Shown piece by piece: positions 1-10,084 of a stretch of DNA of 64,000 nucleotides. The DNA is taken from the NCBI GenBank assembly GCA_022828595.1, contig JAKGHH010000001.1:207948348-208012347 (forward strand), written 5' to 3'. Origin of the DNA: Nelumbo lutea. Its lineage: Eukaryota; Streptophyta; Magnoliopsida; Proteales; Nelumbonaceae. Position numbers and translations under genes: made by a program. The notes under the pieces were generated by a model. That model saw only the letters and a program-made list of their open reading frames with translations. It made no database searches and was not told where the DNA came from. Every line of letters starts with the position of its first letter. Position 1 is the stretch's first letter.

Positions 1-500
1 ACCTTGTAACAGTTCGGGATACACCTCGTCGAACTGGCCTACCTTGTAACAGTTCGGGATACACCTCGTCGAACTGACCTACCCCATAGATACCTCCGAA
101 CTCAAGACTTCTCCTCGCTCACCACTCCGCATCACCTTCTGGGCACCAAAACCAAACAAGTCATACCATGCCTGACACTGAGGAAGTCCGTGCCCGAGGG
201 CGCCGCACCTGACTGACTTGGGATCCGACGCTTGGCGGCCGCACTCTAAACGGCCACCTGCCACCGCCACTGACACCGCCATCTCCAGTTAGAGAGACGG
301 TTAGGCAGTGATGGTTCTGTCCCAGCAGAAAGGACGATGGCCGAATTGAGAAGCGCAAGGGTAATCATACCCGACCTGACAAGGGCCTCAGAGCGAGTGC
401 GCGAAGTGATTATAAGAGCCCCCTGCCCCCAACAAACAAGTTATTCAAATTTTGCGCTATCTGATTTTATCTTGATTTTGAAGGATTCTAACTTAATGTT
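1..500 (+). mobile_element. Eroded Tat-family Gypsy LTR fragment
   Basis: Positions about 150-475 match, in reverse orientation, the LTRs of the Gypsy element at 41495-53478. Shared landmarks are CACCTGACTGACTTGGGA near 207, CATCTCCAGTTAGAGAGACG near 280, AATCATACCCGACCTGACA near 362 and the TATA-like TTATAAGAG near 408. Both LTR ends and all internal coding DNA are absent, so this is a truncated or solo LTR. Similarity fades after about 500. Bases 1-80 are two copies of a 40-bp repeat beginning ACCTTGTAACAGTTCGGGAT. Small ORFs here are read from LTR sequence and are not genes. Confidence 0.72.
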
Positions 501-859
501 CGGAGCCGTTACACCGGCTCTTACCGGATCGAATTCGGATTCAAATCGGACCTGACCCGGTTTATTTATTTGTAATCCTACCAAATCACATTCGTTATGT
601 CGCGCTGCGCTGAAACAACGAAATCATGGGCGTTGATGTACTGAAATGACCCCGCCTTGAATTAGATGAACTGATATTTTGGTGGGCCACTGCAGTACAT
701 CAAAGGCCCTGATTATCGTAGCAAAAGTGACTATTTTTTTACACGTGTTCTACTGAGCTGAGAAGAATTTCGTGGGTTGCCTTCACGGGCACAGTGCACC
801 ACACACCTCAGGATGACGTGTGAAAACCAGGATGTACGTACTGGTTTACTTTCGAGATC
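501..859. other. Intergenic, nothing recognised
   Basis: Short A+T-rich stretch between the LTR fragment and the 5' region of gene 1. I see no coding potential, repeat pair or RNA gene. Confidence 0.5.
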
Positions 860-1764
860 GGAAAATGGAGGGAGGGGGAGAGAGATGATCGAAAAGAGGA
901 AAAGCATTAAAGCAGACAGTGAACGCAAAGGAACCCTAAAAATTTTCTGAAGATAGTCAGATAGACCGGAATCAGAACCCTAGCTTGATAGTTTTGCATC
1001 ACAAATCATCTTATCTCTCTCTCCAAATTCATTTGATTTGAGAAAAGGAAAAGCAATTAGATTCTTTATTTCTGCAAGAGACTGAAATTCTACCTTGATG
1101 AATTCACAGAGTGGTTTTCTTAATGGAGATTTGACCTTGATTCGCCATTTATAACATGTAAAGGTACGATTCTTGCGAACTGGAACAGAAACCTTAAAAA
1201 TTTAGCTTTGATCTTGTTCCCCCTGGACATATCCAGAGACATCAAGAACGAAACACGCATCGGACCGAGGTTAGATTACTGTTGTCCTAATTGCAAGAAA
1301 AATATAAGATCCAACAGATCTGTAGCTCAATCTTGCGTTATCGTTGTTTAAATGTTGAACCCTTTTGAATTTAACTTTCTTTTGAGCTGGAAAAATAAGA
1401 ATTTGGGGCTTATATGGCCTGTCTTAGGTTTGATCTCTCAGCTGACTCGAGTTGACGGTTTGCAAGGTGAACGATTAGAGGTTCTTTAAGCTGGAAAATG
1501 TGAACTCTGTGCTAAGGTCTCAAAAAGAAATAACTGTTCGTCAACTGTATGACGGGTGATGCAGTAACACAAAGATTTATGAGTTCTGTTGGAGGATCAG
1601 GGTTGTGTTTTTTGAACTGTGAATTATGTCGACGTTTTTAAGCTGCTGAACTCGAGAGTGAGGTGTTTTCTTTGACTTGTTCTTCTACCTTGGACAAACT
1701 AGCAAAGCACTCTAGCTTATTTGTTACAGACTTATAGGCCGGGTTTTCCCCCATATCTATAAAC
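860..1764 (+). promoter_or_regulatory. Probable promoter/5' UTR of gene 1, possible UTR intron
   Basis: This stretch lies directly upstream of the gene 1 start codon and has the pyrimidine-rich character of a plant 5' leader (for example CTTATCTCTCTCTCC near 1010). No clear TATA box is visible. A plausible 5'-UTR intron runs from a donor AAG/GTACGA at 1164 to a strong acceptor TTTGTTACAG ending at 1730, leaving 34 bases of leader before ATG 1765. The intron is inferred from splice-like sequence only. Confidence 0.4.
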
Positions 1765-4482
1765 ATGCGTGCTAGGCGCAGGAGCCCCGCCACTGGGGGT
1801 AGGTCTAGTTCAATGGGAATGGGGCTGGCTGCATCTCGAATCTCGCCGGAAGGTTCAATAAGAGGTCATGGAATGTACAGCTCAGAGTACAGGAGCTACA
1901 ACCGTGGTTTTGGACGTGGCCCTCCTAAGACTTACCCCCCACCACAACCACCTCGCCGAGGTGACATTTTCATGGAAGCTGGTAGGCTTGCAGTGGAATA
2001 TTTAATTTCTCAGGGCTTACTACCTCCTAATGTACTTCCAGGAAAGTGGCAGAATGGTAGTTTGAAGAATCAGGTAGGGGACTTTGCTGAGTTCAGGCAG
2101 CAGGATAGAGAAAACATGAACCTTCCTCCTGAAGGCCGAATGTCAGCACTTGCCCGCTTAGGGAATGTTGTTCCTGACGGTGGTTCTAGCAGGAGGAGGT
2201 TTGTGGATGACTTCCATTCAACAGGAACGAGAAGCCATTTGAGAGGAAGGAGGAGGGTGGGTTCTTTTAGGGGTTATGGCTCTGATTGGAGCAGAGAAAA
2301 TGGGAGGAGTGGTTCATTTTTGGAGAGAGCTAAATCCTTTTCTGAAATGGAGGAGGGGGAGGATGCTGGATATCATGAAGAGCGGCGAGCTGGCACAGAT
2401 GTTGGTAGTGGGATGTCAAAGGTCGCCTCCGGTGAGTTTCCATTGAGAGGTGATACTGGTGGTGATTCAGAATCTGAACTAGAAAGTTATGAGTTTCCTG
2501 ATGACACGTGTTCCAGGCCAAATTCTTCTAGCACTAGAAAAGATCTACCTCCTGAGACAGATGGTGAGAATTCCAAGGGATCTAATGATTCTAGAATGTT
2601 GGGTCCTGAGAATGAAGAGGTGAAGAATGACACTGGTGATGATGAACAGGAGAAACAAGGTAGTGCAGATGAAAACTCCATGCAAGGTTGCTTAGTAGAA
2701 GGCGATTCTGTGAACAAGAATGGCAGTGATTCAGTGAACAAGAATGGTAATTATTTGCTAAAGCTATGCAACTTTGCTAAAGTGCCCACCAAGACCCGCT
2801 CATCCTTGGCATGTAAGCCCTTGAAGGTGGATCCAGTTCCCACAACCGATGAGCAAGTGGTGTCTGATATTGCAACTTCAAAAAGTCCTCAAATCCTCAT
2901 GGAGGAAGGCTCAGTTGAAGGCACATTGAATGATGCATTACCAAATCAAAATGATGGTTCTGCTTCAGCATGCCCTGAATCTGATATTCCCAAGGCTACA
3001 TCTGTGCAATCCATGGAGGATGCTCGAGACCGGAATCCTGCATTTTCTGTAGATAGGAGTAAATACACAAGGTCTCAATCTTTCCCTGAGATACCTTTTA
3101 TGTATCAAGAAGAACAAAGCCAGGGCCCACCAGGGTTCGGAAGATGCAGCTCTATGGATAATGAGAGAGGTGAGAAAAGAACTATACAACATGATGACCT
3201 TAAAGAAGGAGTTAAGAAACCTAGAGAATGGCATTCACCAATTGTTAAACAATCCAATGAGTACTTCCATCAACATAACCCTAGAACCCAGCAATCAAGT
3301 ACACCTGATGGGGATCTCTCATCTGATGATGATGTGGTAGAGGTAGTCCATCAAGAGGGGTTGGTTAGTGCTGTACGGCATGAAGATAGGAAACCTAGAG
3401 AATTGTCTTCTTCCATTGTTACACAGGCCAATGAGTACTACAATTTTCAAAACTTAAGGGCAAAACAACCTAATATACTTGAAGAGAGTTCTTCAGTTGA
3501 TGATTATGTGGTAGAGGTGGTAAACCAACAGAGGTTTGTGAATGCTCTGCCACATGAGGACATGAGGCAGGGAGCCAAAAAACCTGGAGAATGGTCTCAA
3601 TCTTTTGTCACACAGTACTTCCATCTTCATAACTTCAGAGCAAAGCAATCAAGTACACCTGAGGAGAGGCCTTCACCTGATGATGATGTGATAGAAGTTG
3701 TCAGTCAAGAGAGGCTGGTTAGAACTGATCTGTTGCCAAAAGGTGGAGCTGAAAAGGGCATTGAATTTAGAGAGGAGAAGCAGCTTTTTCCAAGTTCATT
3801 TAAAATTTGTGACCTTAACCTTATGGAGACTTCTGATATGGCAGAGAATCATGATGATGATCCAGTTCTTAGTTTTCCCTCTACCTTGGATGGCAAAAGT
3901 GAAGTATCAGTGGATGTCGATTTGTCAATAAGCAGTAACTGTAACCGGCCTGATGACTTTGACCGATGTCTGGCTGATGACAAAGAAGTTGTGATAGATG
4001 ATGCAGCAAATGAAGTTGCAAAAGAAGACAAGACCTTTAACACTTCACAGAGAGAGTAAGCTTTTCCGACCACATTAATTGATTATCGTGTTGCTTCAGA
4101 TTATTATCCTGTTCGAAACCATCAAGAAAAACTAGGGGTGATCATATCTAGCATGGCCCTACTAGGTTTTATGTTCAGGCTTCGCATTGGAAGGGTATTA
4201 TACTGAAGAGCTTTGACCAATCAACACCCCCTGATATGAATTTTGATGGATACCACCAGTTGATTGGTTTCCAGTTTTTTGATACCGGTTGATTGGTTAG
4301 CAGTTTTTTAGATATCACATCTTTCCGGTTTTATAGTCAGATTCATATATATATATATATATATAATATGTCAAATAATGTAAAATGTTATATATAATGT
4401 TATATATATATATATATATATATAATATGCCATATATGTTATATATATAATTATATATATATATATAATATGCCATATATGT

Positions 4483-4531
<49 letters not shown>

Positions 4532-7500
4532 TATAATGCATTTACAATTATAGGCCCAAAGCCTGGCCTGGCCTGGCCCAGCCCATTATCACCCCTAAAC
4601 AAAACAAAGAAACTAAGGTTAATAGACAAAATAATATGCTGTTAAATATTGATAAAAAAATGCTGTTAAATTATCAAAAGAAAAAAAATGCTGTGAAGTC
4701 CTGTAGGCTTTAAGGCTGTTTTTGGTTTGAAAGAAAAGTTAGGGAAACATATACAAACCTTGTATGGGTTTCCCTACCTTTCCCTACCTTTTCTTTCAAA
4801 CCAAACACAGCATAAGAACTAAAACTACAAATAGAATAAGTTCAAATAAAACTTATACTTACGAAATGTGCAAATGATTCAAATAGATCAACCAAGTAAT
4901 CTATTACACAGAAAAATTGAGATTCAATATCACATACTAAATAAATTTAAGTTGGCTCAATGTGGTCATCATCTTCATTAGATCATCAGATGTGTGATAG
5001 TAGCTCTGCGTATCTGCAATATTGTTGCAAACTAATCATATTTTAGGGTCTGTTTGGTTCACAGTTGGAATCAGAATCGGAATCGGAATGGTCTATTCCC
5101 ATACTGTTTGGTTCAGACAGGAATGGGAATGAGAATTGAAATAAGTAGGAATGGGATTTCATTCCCAAGGGAGGGGTAGGGAATGGCCATTCCAGTAAGA
5201 ATGGGAGTGGGATTCTGATTCCGCACAACCAAACAGTTGGAATCGGAATAGCCCATTCCGATTCCAATTCCAGACACCTATTCCTGCAAACCAAATGGGG
5301 TCTTAGTACTATCTACATTCCAGTAATATTTTGTGTTGGTACCTATGCAAATGGAAATATATTGTGGAAATATGTCAACATTTTAAACCATGATAGTTGC
5401 ATTAGATTCTATTGCAAATATGGCAATCCCAGTGTTTTAAAAGCGCAAGGCGCAGGGGTCAATTTGCACCTGAGGCGCAAGGCGAGGCACACGCCTTTTT
5501 GATGCAAGGCGCAAAAATAAAAAAAATGCTAAAAACTAAAGAAAAAGTCAGAAAATTCAAAAAAATGCCAAAAAAATTCAAAAAAAAATATTAAAAAAAA
5601 TATAAACTACAATTTTAAATAATGTTTTAAAAAACCTATTATCTAAAATTAAAATACATAAACATAAGATGTAAAGCATATTCAAATGAGAATTTAAAAA
5701 TAAAATCAAACATATAAAACATTTTCAAGCATGTAAACCCTATAATTTCTTTTTTCACTCAATTGCAGTACTTCACATAGCTAATGTAATGTAAAACATA
5801 TTACATTCCTGATTCTACGAGCCGGCTTTGTGCCAGGCGTATGCCTTTTGAAAGGGCTACTACGCTTAGGACCTAGGCGAGGCACATACCCTGAAATGCG
5901 CCTCGCCTGTGCGCCAAGGCGCAATCACTGGGAAATCCTATTTAAATTGGTTTATTCTATGCAAGAACTATGCTGGTATGGTTCATTTGGCTTCATAGTT
6001 TATAGTTTTGTCCTAAATGTTAAATCATTCAATAATACAGGACTGCAACTGTATATCCCAGCCTGGAAAGATTTCCAAACCACACAGAGAATGCTGGTGA
6101 TCTTCCTGATGTACAGGATGGTTATGGTCTCATGATCTCTGAACTGCTAGGAAATGATATGCCAAATTGTTCGTCAGTACCAACAGATATTACCGCTCTG
6201 CATACTGAAATGGGTCTTCATAATGGAGAGGTATCACCTGAAACTGATACATACAGTTGGTAGTTTGATTGTTCAATGTTGGTCATCCAATCATTGTATT
6301 GCATTGATATGTTTTTCATTTTTTAAAAGCATTGATTTGATCTTAGTAGTCTACAAATTATTCATTGTTTCTTATTGATCATGTATTTCAGGGGATTCTT
6401 GGAGAAGATGATCAAATATATCTATCTCTTGGAGAAATACCAATAAGTATGCCAGATATTTAGTTGAATGGTATTATTGTTTTCTTTTAAATCTACTAGT
6501 TTCATGGTTGATCTAACTAGTAGAATCTATAAGCAGTTCACCATTTAATGAAATTATGAGATTTCTATTATGTAATTATGAATGTAATGCTGAAAAGAGA
6601 GCCACATATACCTCAGAATCCTGAGATTTCTATTATGTAAAAAAAAACCCTCAGAACCAAGGCATCAATGAAAATCTCCAGTTACTTCAAGAAGATGATC
6701 TAGTTACATACATAAATTGAAGCATAAGAGAAAAAGAAGAAGAGAAGAATGCTATTTTGGTCATATCTGCTTTCTTTTTTCGATTGGAAACGGCAACTTT
6801 CATTAAAATAACAGTTAGATACAAAAGTGTCAACCACTCATAGCATGAGAGTTGGTCTTATCTACTTGGATTACAAAAACAGCAAAAATGACGTATTATT
6901 CAGCAAGAAAAAAAAGAGAAAAGAAAGAATGAGAGGAATAATGGATGAGAAGCAAAAAGTCTACCTACTGTCCGTTCCTCATCTATTTATAATAAAGAAT
7001 AAAGTGTACAATGCCAAAAATACCCTTGGTTGCCTAAAGTAAATAAAGGCAACATGGTCAGCAGTAAAAGAAGTTTCGGACTTCCACTGAGGGAATGCTT
7101 ATATGGATCATGCCATTAAGGGCATGTTGTATAAAATGAGTTGTCCAATTATGAGAAAAGGATTTGGGAAAATGCTAATTACAAGATCGAAGGATATCAG
7201 GGAAAAAGGACATCAGATTTTATGATCCGGGTAGAACTTTCTATACCGTTTGGGTGTTGAATGAACTCAACTCAAAGTAGGGTACCCAAGCATGCATACA
7301 GTGAAGGCCTGGTCAAAGGCTACATTGCTAGCTACCATGGAACCTTTGGACAGTAGCCTATGTAGTCACAGGCAGTGGTGTTTATTGGCACTGGCTAGTT
7401 TGGTGAAGTTTTAGCCCGTCTCCCAAACTCATATCAATACTGTCAATGCATCATGGCTTTTAGCTGTGATCTTCAACTTAAGCCATTGGGTTCTTTAATA

Positions 7501-7772
7501 ATTACTTACATTTGTTTGTATTCTTTAATAATTGCTTATTAGTTTATATTAGGCTCTTGATGCTTTCACAATACGCAGTTTAGGCTTTACTTTTTTTTTT
7601 TTGTAATTTAAACCAGTTTCTTCATTTATAAGAATTTGACCTTTTAATTATTGGTGTAGATTTTTGATTTGCCTATTCTTAAGTGTCTCAGATTTTTGTT
7701 TTTGTTTTTTTTTTTGTAGGTTTTATAGGGGTCTGGGAACAGCCTACACAGGATTATGGGAAGCCCTTTTGA
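1765..7772 (+). CDS. Uncharacterised plant protein, At4g26450-like, four coding exons
   Basis: My gene model is join(1765..4055, 6041..6230, 6392..6446, 7720..7772), giving about 862 residues. Exon 1 is a long open frame. It would run to a TAA at 4057, but a canonical donor GTAAGC starts at 4056. The next exon after ATAATACAG keeps phase (codon GAG split 2/1) and reads a conserved-looking stretch with DGYGLMISELLGNDMPNC. Exon 3 reads GILGEDDQIYLSLGEIPIS. Exon 4 follows a long T-rich tract ending GTAG and reads GVWEQPTQDYGKPF, then TGA. The N-terminus is Arg/Gly-rich and has a compact segment, RRGDIFMEAGRLAVEYLIS, near residue 64; the middle is acidic, Ser-rich and probably disordered, with three repeats of an SPDDDVVEVV type (about residues 515, 578 and 640). 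The domain layout resembles what I remember of At4g26450, a protein with no assigned biochemical function; this was not checked by search. ATG 1765 is the first in the frame. Introns 1 and 3 are swollen by repeats. Confidence 0.82.
4344..4527. repeat. Interrupted (TA)n microsatellite
   Basis: Four runs of alternating T and A separated by short variants such as AATATGCCATATATG. The spacer itself recurs, so the array grew by local duplication as well as slippage. The 104-residue reverse-strand frame over it, rich in Tyr-Ile pairs, is an artefact. Confidence 0.9.
4714..4811. mobile_element. Tourist-like MITE (copy 1)
   Basis: Nearly the whole 98 bp is an inverted repeat: the left arm GGCTGTTTTTGGTTTGAAAG matches the reverse complement of the right end CTTTCAAACCAAACACAGC. 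It is flanked by TAA on the left and, one base out, TAA on the right, as expected of PIF/Harbinger-type MITEs. A relative lies at 26807-26934. Confidence 0.75.
5046..5304. mobile_element. Short hAT-like non-autonomous element
   Basis: The left end GGGTCTGTTTGGTTC mirrors the right end AACCAAATGGGGTC. The interior is built of GGAATCGGAATGG-type short repeats in both orientations, so the element is largely self-complementary. It lies in intron 1 of gene 1. I did not find a convincing 8-bp target duplication, so the superfamily is a guess from end sequence. Confidence 0.55.
5427..5933. mobile_element. Non-autonomous element with GCGCAAGGC ends
   Basis: Both termini start TCCCAGTG when read inward, followed by sub-terminal GCGCAAGGCGC-type motifs in opposite orientation. 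The core is very A-rich and non-coding. It sits in intron 1 of gene 1 and ends about 107 bp before the exon 2 acceptor. Confidence 0.6.
6447..7719 (+). other. Intron 3 of gene 1
   Basis: A 1,273-bp intron with donor GTATGC and a T-rich acceptor tract ending GTAG. If it is not spliced, translation stops at TAG 6461-6463, giving a protein of about 850 residues. Around 6770 a T-rich stretch followed by GGCAACTTTCATTAA resembles the tail of a reverse-strand retroposon. The rest shows nothing recognisable. Confidence 0.65.
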
Positions 7773-8835
7773 ACTATTGTTGATCAAGCTCGTTAACATC
7801 CTTCTTGTGTCTTGTGGTTATTCACCGATCTATTGCTTAATTCTAGAACAAGAAAACCTAAATGCTGTAGTATCTTTGATTGTAGTCATAGAGGTCAGTG
7901 TTGTTGCAGTATTATCTACTGGCATTGTTTCAGCTTCATGTTTGAGTATTTGATTTTCTTTCTGATGGATAGAAATTGATATTGTTTAAACTTGACCCCT
8001 CACATAGAGTATTTCTAAAAGCGTAATCCATGTCTATTTAGATTGTCACTGCCTTACGGAATTTTTTATTGCTACTGCCTCATGAAAAGATAACTGGGAT
8101 CAACATTGGGTAATGGACTTTTTTGCCTTAAGAAAAGCTTTCAGTATTGGTAGATGCAGAATTGACTAAATCATATGGAGAGTGGTCCTTGGCATTTGGT
8201 CCACTTCTTCTTTGGTGAAATCATGGAAACCATAGCCATTTTGAATGCTCGGGTAACATAGATACCTGGGGGCCCAAGCACAATAATAGATAGTCTTGCT
8301 AGGTTGGGGATTTGGAAGGTTTTATTGTATAGCAACAGGTCCTTATTTTACTAGCTTTTGTGATAAGAATGAATGCTTGTCCATAATGCTATAGTCTGTT
8401 CCCATTCTCTCATACATGGTTTGCAATTTTCCCTGAAACATGGTGAAAATTTTCCATTTCTTTAAAGTGCAAGGTGAAAACATCCTGGAATCAGAAAACT
8501 CTCAATATACTAGCTAAATTTCTTTACCTCTCTCCAATATTCAAAAAACTCTTAGTATACTAGCTAAATCAACAATTTATCATATACAAGTATTCTAAGT
8601 TCTAACAAAATATTAGGAAAGCTTCACCAGTTTTGCCAAAAATGAAATCAAAACAATTAAGGTGTAGAAAATTCTCCTTCCACATTCTCACAGAGAACTA
8701 AGAGAATTTCACTGATTTTTCCAAAATCAATTCAAAATAATCGTGAGGATAATTTCCTTGTTGCCAGGCCATCTACATCTACCATGCTGTTGGCAGACCT
8801 TGGTACCCAATTACAATTTGTTCCCATGGTTGCAG
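7773..8835 (+). other. 3' UTR of gene 1, then unassigned DNA
   Basis: The first few hundred bases are presumably gene 1 3' UTR; I cannot fix a polyadenylation site. A short direct repeat containing TATACTAGCTAAAT occurs near 8504 and 8556. I see no coding region in the remainder. Confidence 0.45.
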
Positions 8836-9081
8836 TCATCTGTACAATCTCTCTGATGTGATAACAGTGCTGTAGTCACTTGTTCTCTCTTCCTCTACCT
8901 CCCTCCTACGGCCTAGATCCACTCCTATCCTGCTGATCACCACTTCCTCGACCTCAAAATGACTAAAACCTGACTCTGGACCCTGAGATTGGCAGACTTC
9001 TACATTCACTGTCACATCCCTTTCATCCACTTCAATGGCAACTTCACTTGAAATTTCACCTTTTTCCACTGTTGAAGTCAT
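8836..9081 (-). CDS. Unassigned acidic ORF (81 codons)
   Basis: An open frame rich in Glu, Val and Arg with no motif I recognise. It is G+C-richer than its surroundings and points away from the + strand promoter-like unit at 9160-9300. It may be a remnant of a transposable element coding region or a chance ORF. Confidence 0.2.
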   Translation of the reverse strand: MTSTVEKGEISSEVAIEVDERDVTVNVEVCQSQGPESGFSHFEVEEVVISRIGVDLGRRREVEEERTSDYSTVITSERLYR

Positions 9082-9154
9082 TTTTTTTATTCAAATAATT
9101 TGTAATAAGTGGGCTAGCTAGTCTACTAGCCAAATCATTAAAATTATAAAAAAG

Positions 9155-9300
9155 TATTCCGTATGGGAGTTCCCCCTCTTAAGTGGGGAGTTCTCTCTCT
9201 TTAAGTGGGGAGTTCCCTCTCTTTAAGTGGGAGGGACAGGTGTCATTCACCTAGGAGGAGGGGGTAGTTACATAACCACCCCACTCCCTATTTAAGCTCC
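9155..9300 (+). promoter_or_regulatory. Promoter-like block: tandem GGGGAGTTC repeats and TATA
   Basis: Three tandem copies of a unit of about 25 bp, AAGTGGGGAGTTC plus a CTCTCTTT tail, lie upstream of a TATA-like CTATTTAAG at 9288-9296. This layout of a repeated upstream element followed by a TATA box is typical of LTR or pararetroviral promoters. No matching second LTR was found in the window. Confidence 0.45.
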
Positions 9301-9555
9301 TTAAGGGGAATCTAGAAACACATACACACAGAGAGACTCTTCGGAGAAAAATTTCACAAGAGATTCTTAAGAAAAGCAAAGATAAGGAGAGAAGAAAAGA
9401 GAAGTGCTCAAGGGAAGGCAAGGAAGGAAAATTCTCACTAATATAGGTAGAGAAAAGGAAAGTCCTCTTTGTGAATACTTCCTATTTATGTCTTCTGCTA
9501 TGTATCATTCTTTCTCTCCCTTTTGTTATTACTTTTGAGAAAGGAAAAAGAGGGA
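9301..9555 (+). other. Purine-rich leader-like stretch
   Basis: Downstream of the TATA-like box and before the hairpin array. It is rich in AGAGAAAAG-type runs and has no ATG-initiated ORF of note. Confidence 0.35.
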
Positions 9556-9960
9556 AATAAACCATCTACAACCAGGTGCCTTGGTTGATTATGGTCCATC
9601 TTTCAAGACAAAGTTAGGGATTAAACCATCTACAGTCTAATTCTCGAAGACTGATTATGGTTCCCTTCAAATGAAAATGAAGAGTAGGGGGGAATAAACC
9701 ATCTACAACCAGGTGCCTCTACTTGGTTGATTATGGTCCCCCTTTCAAGACAAAGTTAGGGAGTAAACCATCTACAGTCTAAATCTCAAAGGCTCATTAT
9801 GGTTCCCTTCAAATGAAAATGAAGAGCAGAGGGATGAAAATTGTCTACAATCAAATATTCAATTTGATTGACTACGGTTCCCTTTTTGTATGCAAAACTC
9901 CAAGGAGTAAGTCTGTCTACAATCAGAATTTCGTTTGATTGACTACAACTTAGTATGAAG
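9556..9960 (+). repeat. Array of six diverged hairpin units
   Basis: Two copies of a unit of about 137 bp (9556-9692 and 9693-9832), each with two hairpins, are followed by two further hairpins. Each has the form outer arm, CTA, inner arm, loop, inner arm, ATT or ACT, outer arm. The outer arms of the first four are ACCAT and ATGGT. Inner arms differ but still pair: CAACCA with TGGTTG, CAGTCT with AGACTG, CAATCAAAT with ATTTGATTG, CAATCA with TGATTG. One (9767-9802) has a weakened inner stem. The 137-bp duplication is certain. A structural RNA role is inferred from the kept pairing. Confidence 0.75.
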
Positions 9961-10084
9961 AAAGGAGTGAGAAGGAAATTTTCTTTGTATTAAAGAAAAG
10001 AGAAATGTATTGCTGTATATTTTCTCAATTGTATTTTCTTTTTCTTTCTTCTCATTCTTGTACACCTGATGTAAAAGAAAAGCA

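Larger units (their letters stand above)
4056..6040 (+). other. Intron 1 of gene 1, repeat-filled
   Basis: A 1,985-bp intron from donor GTAAGC to acceptor AATAATACAG. It holds a TA microsatellite, a Tourist-like MITE, a hAT-like element and an element with GCGCAAGGC-rich ends, each listed separately. The short ORFs inside are repeat-derived. Confidence 0.78.

Noticed and set aside
4315..4629. 104-codon reverse-strand frame rich in Tyr-Ile
   Set aside because: It is a translation of the TA microsatellite in intron 1 of gene 1.
5412..6135. Small + strand frames at 5412-5594 and 5830-6135
   Set aside because: The first is inside an A-rich transposon. The second crosses exon 2 of gene 1 in the wrong frame; the spliced frame is different.
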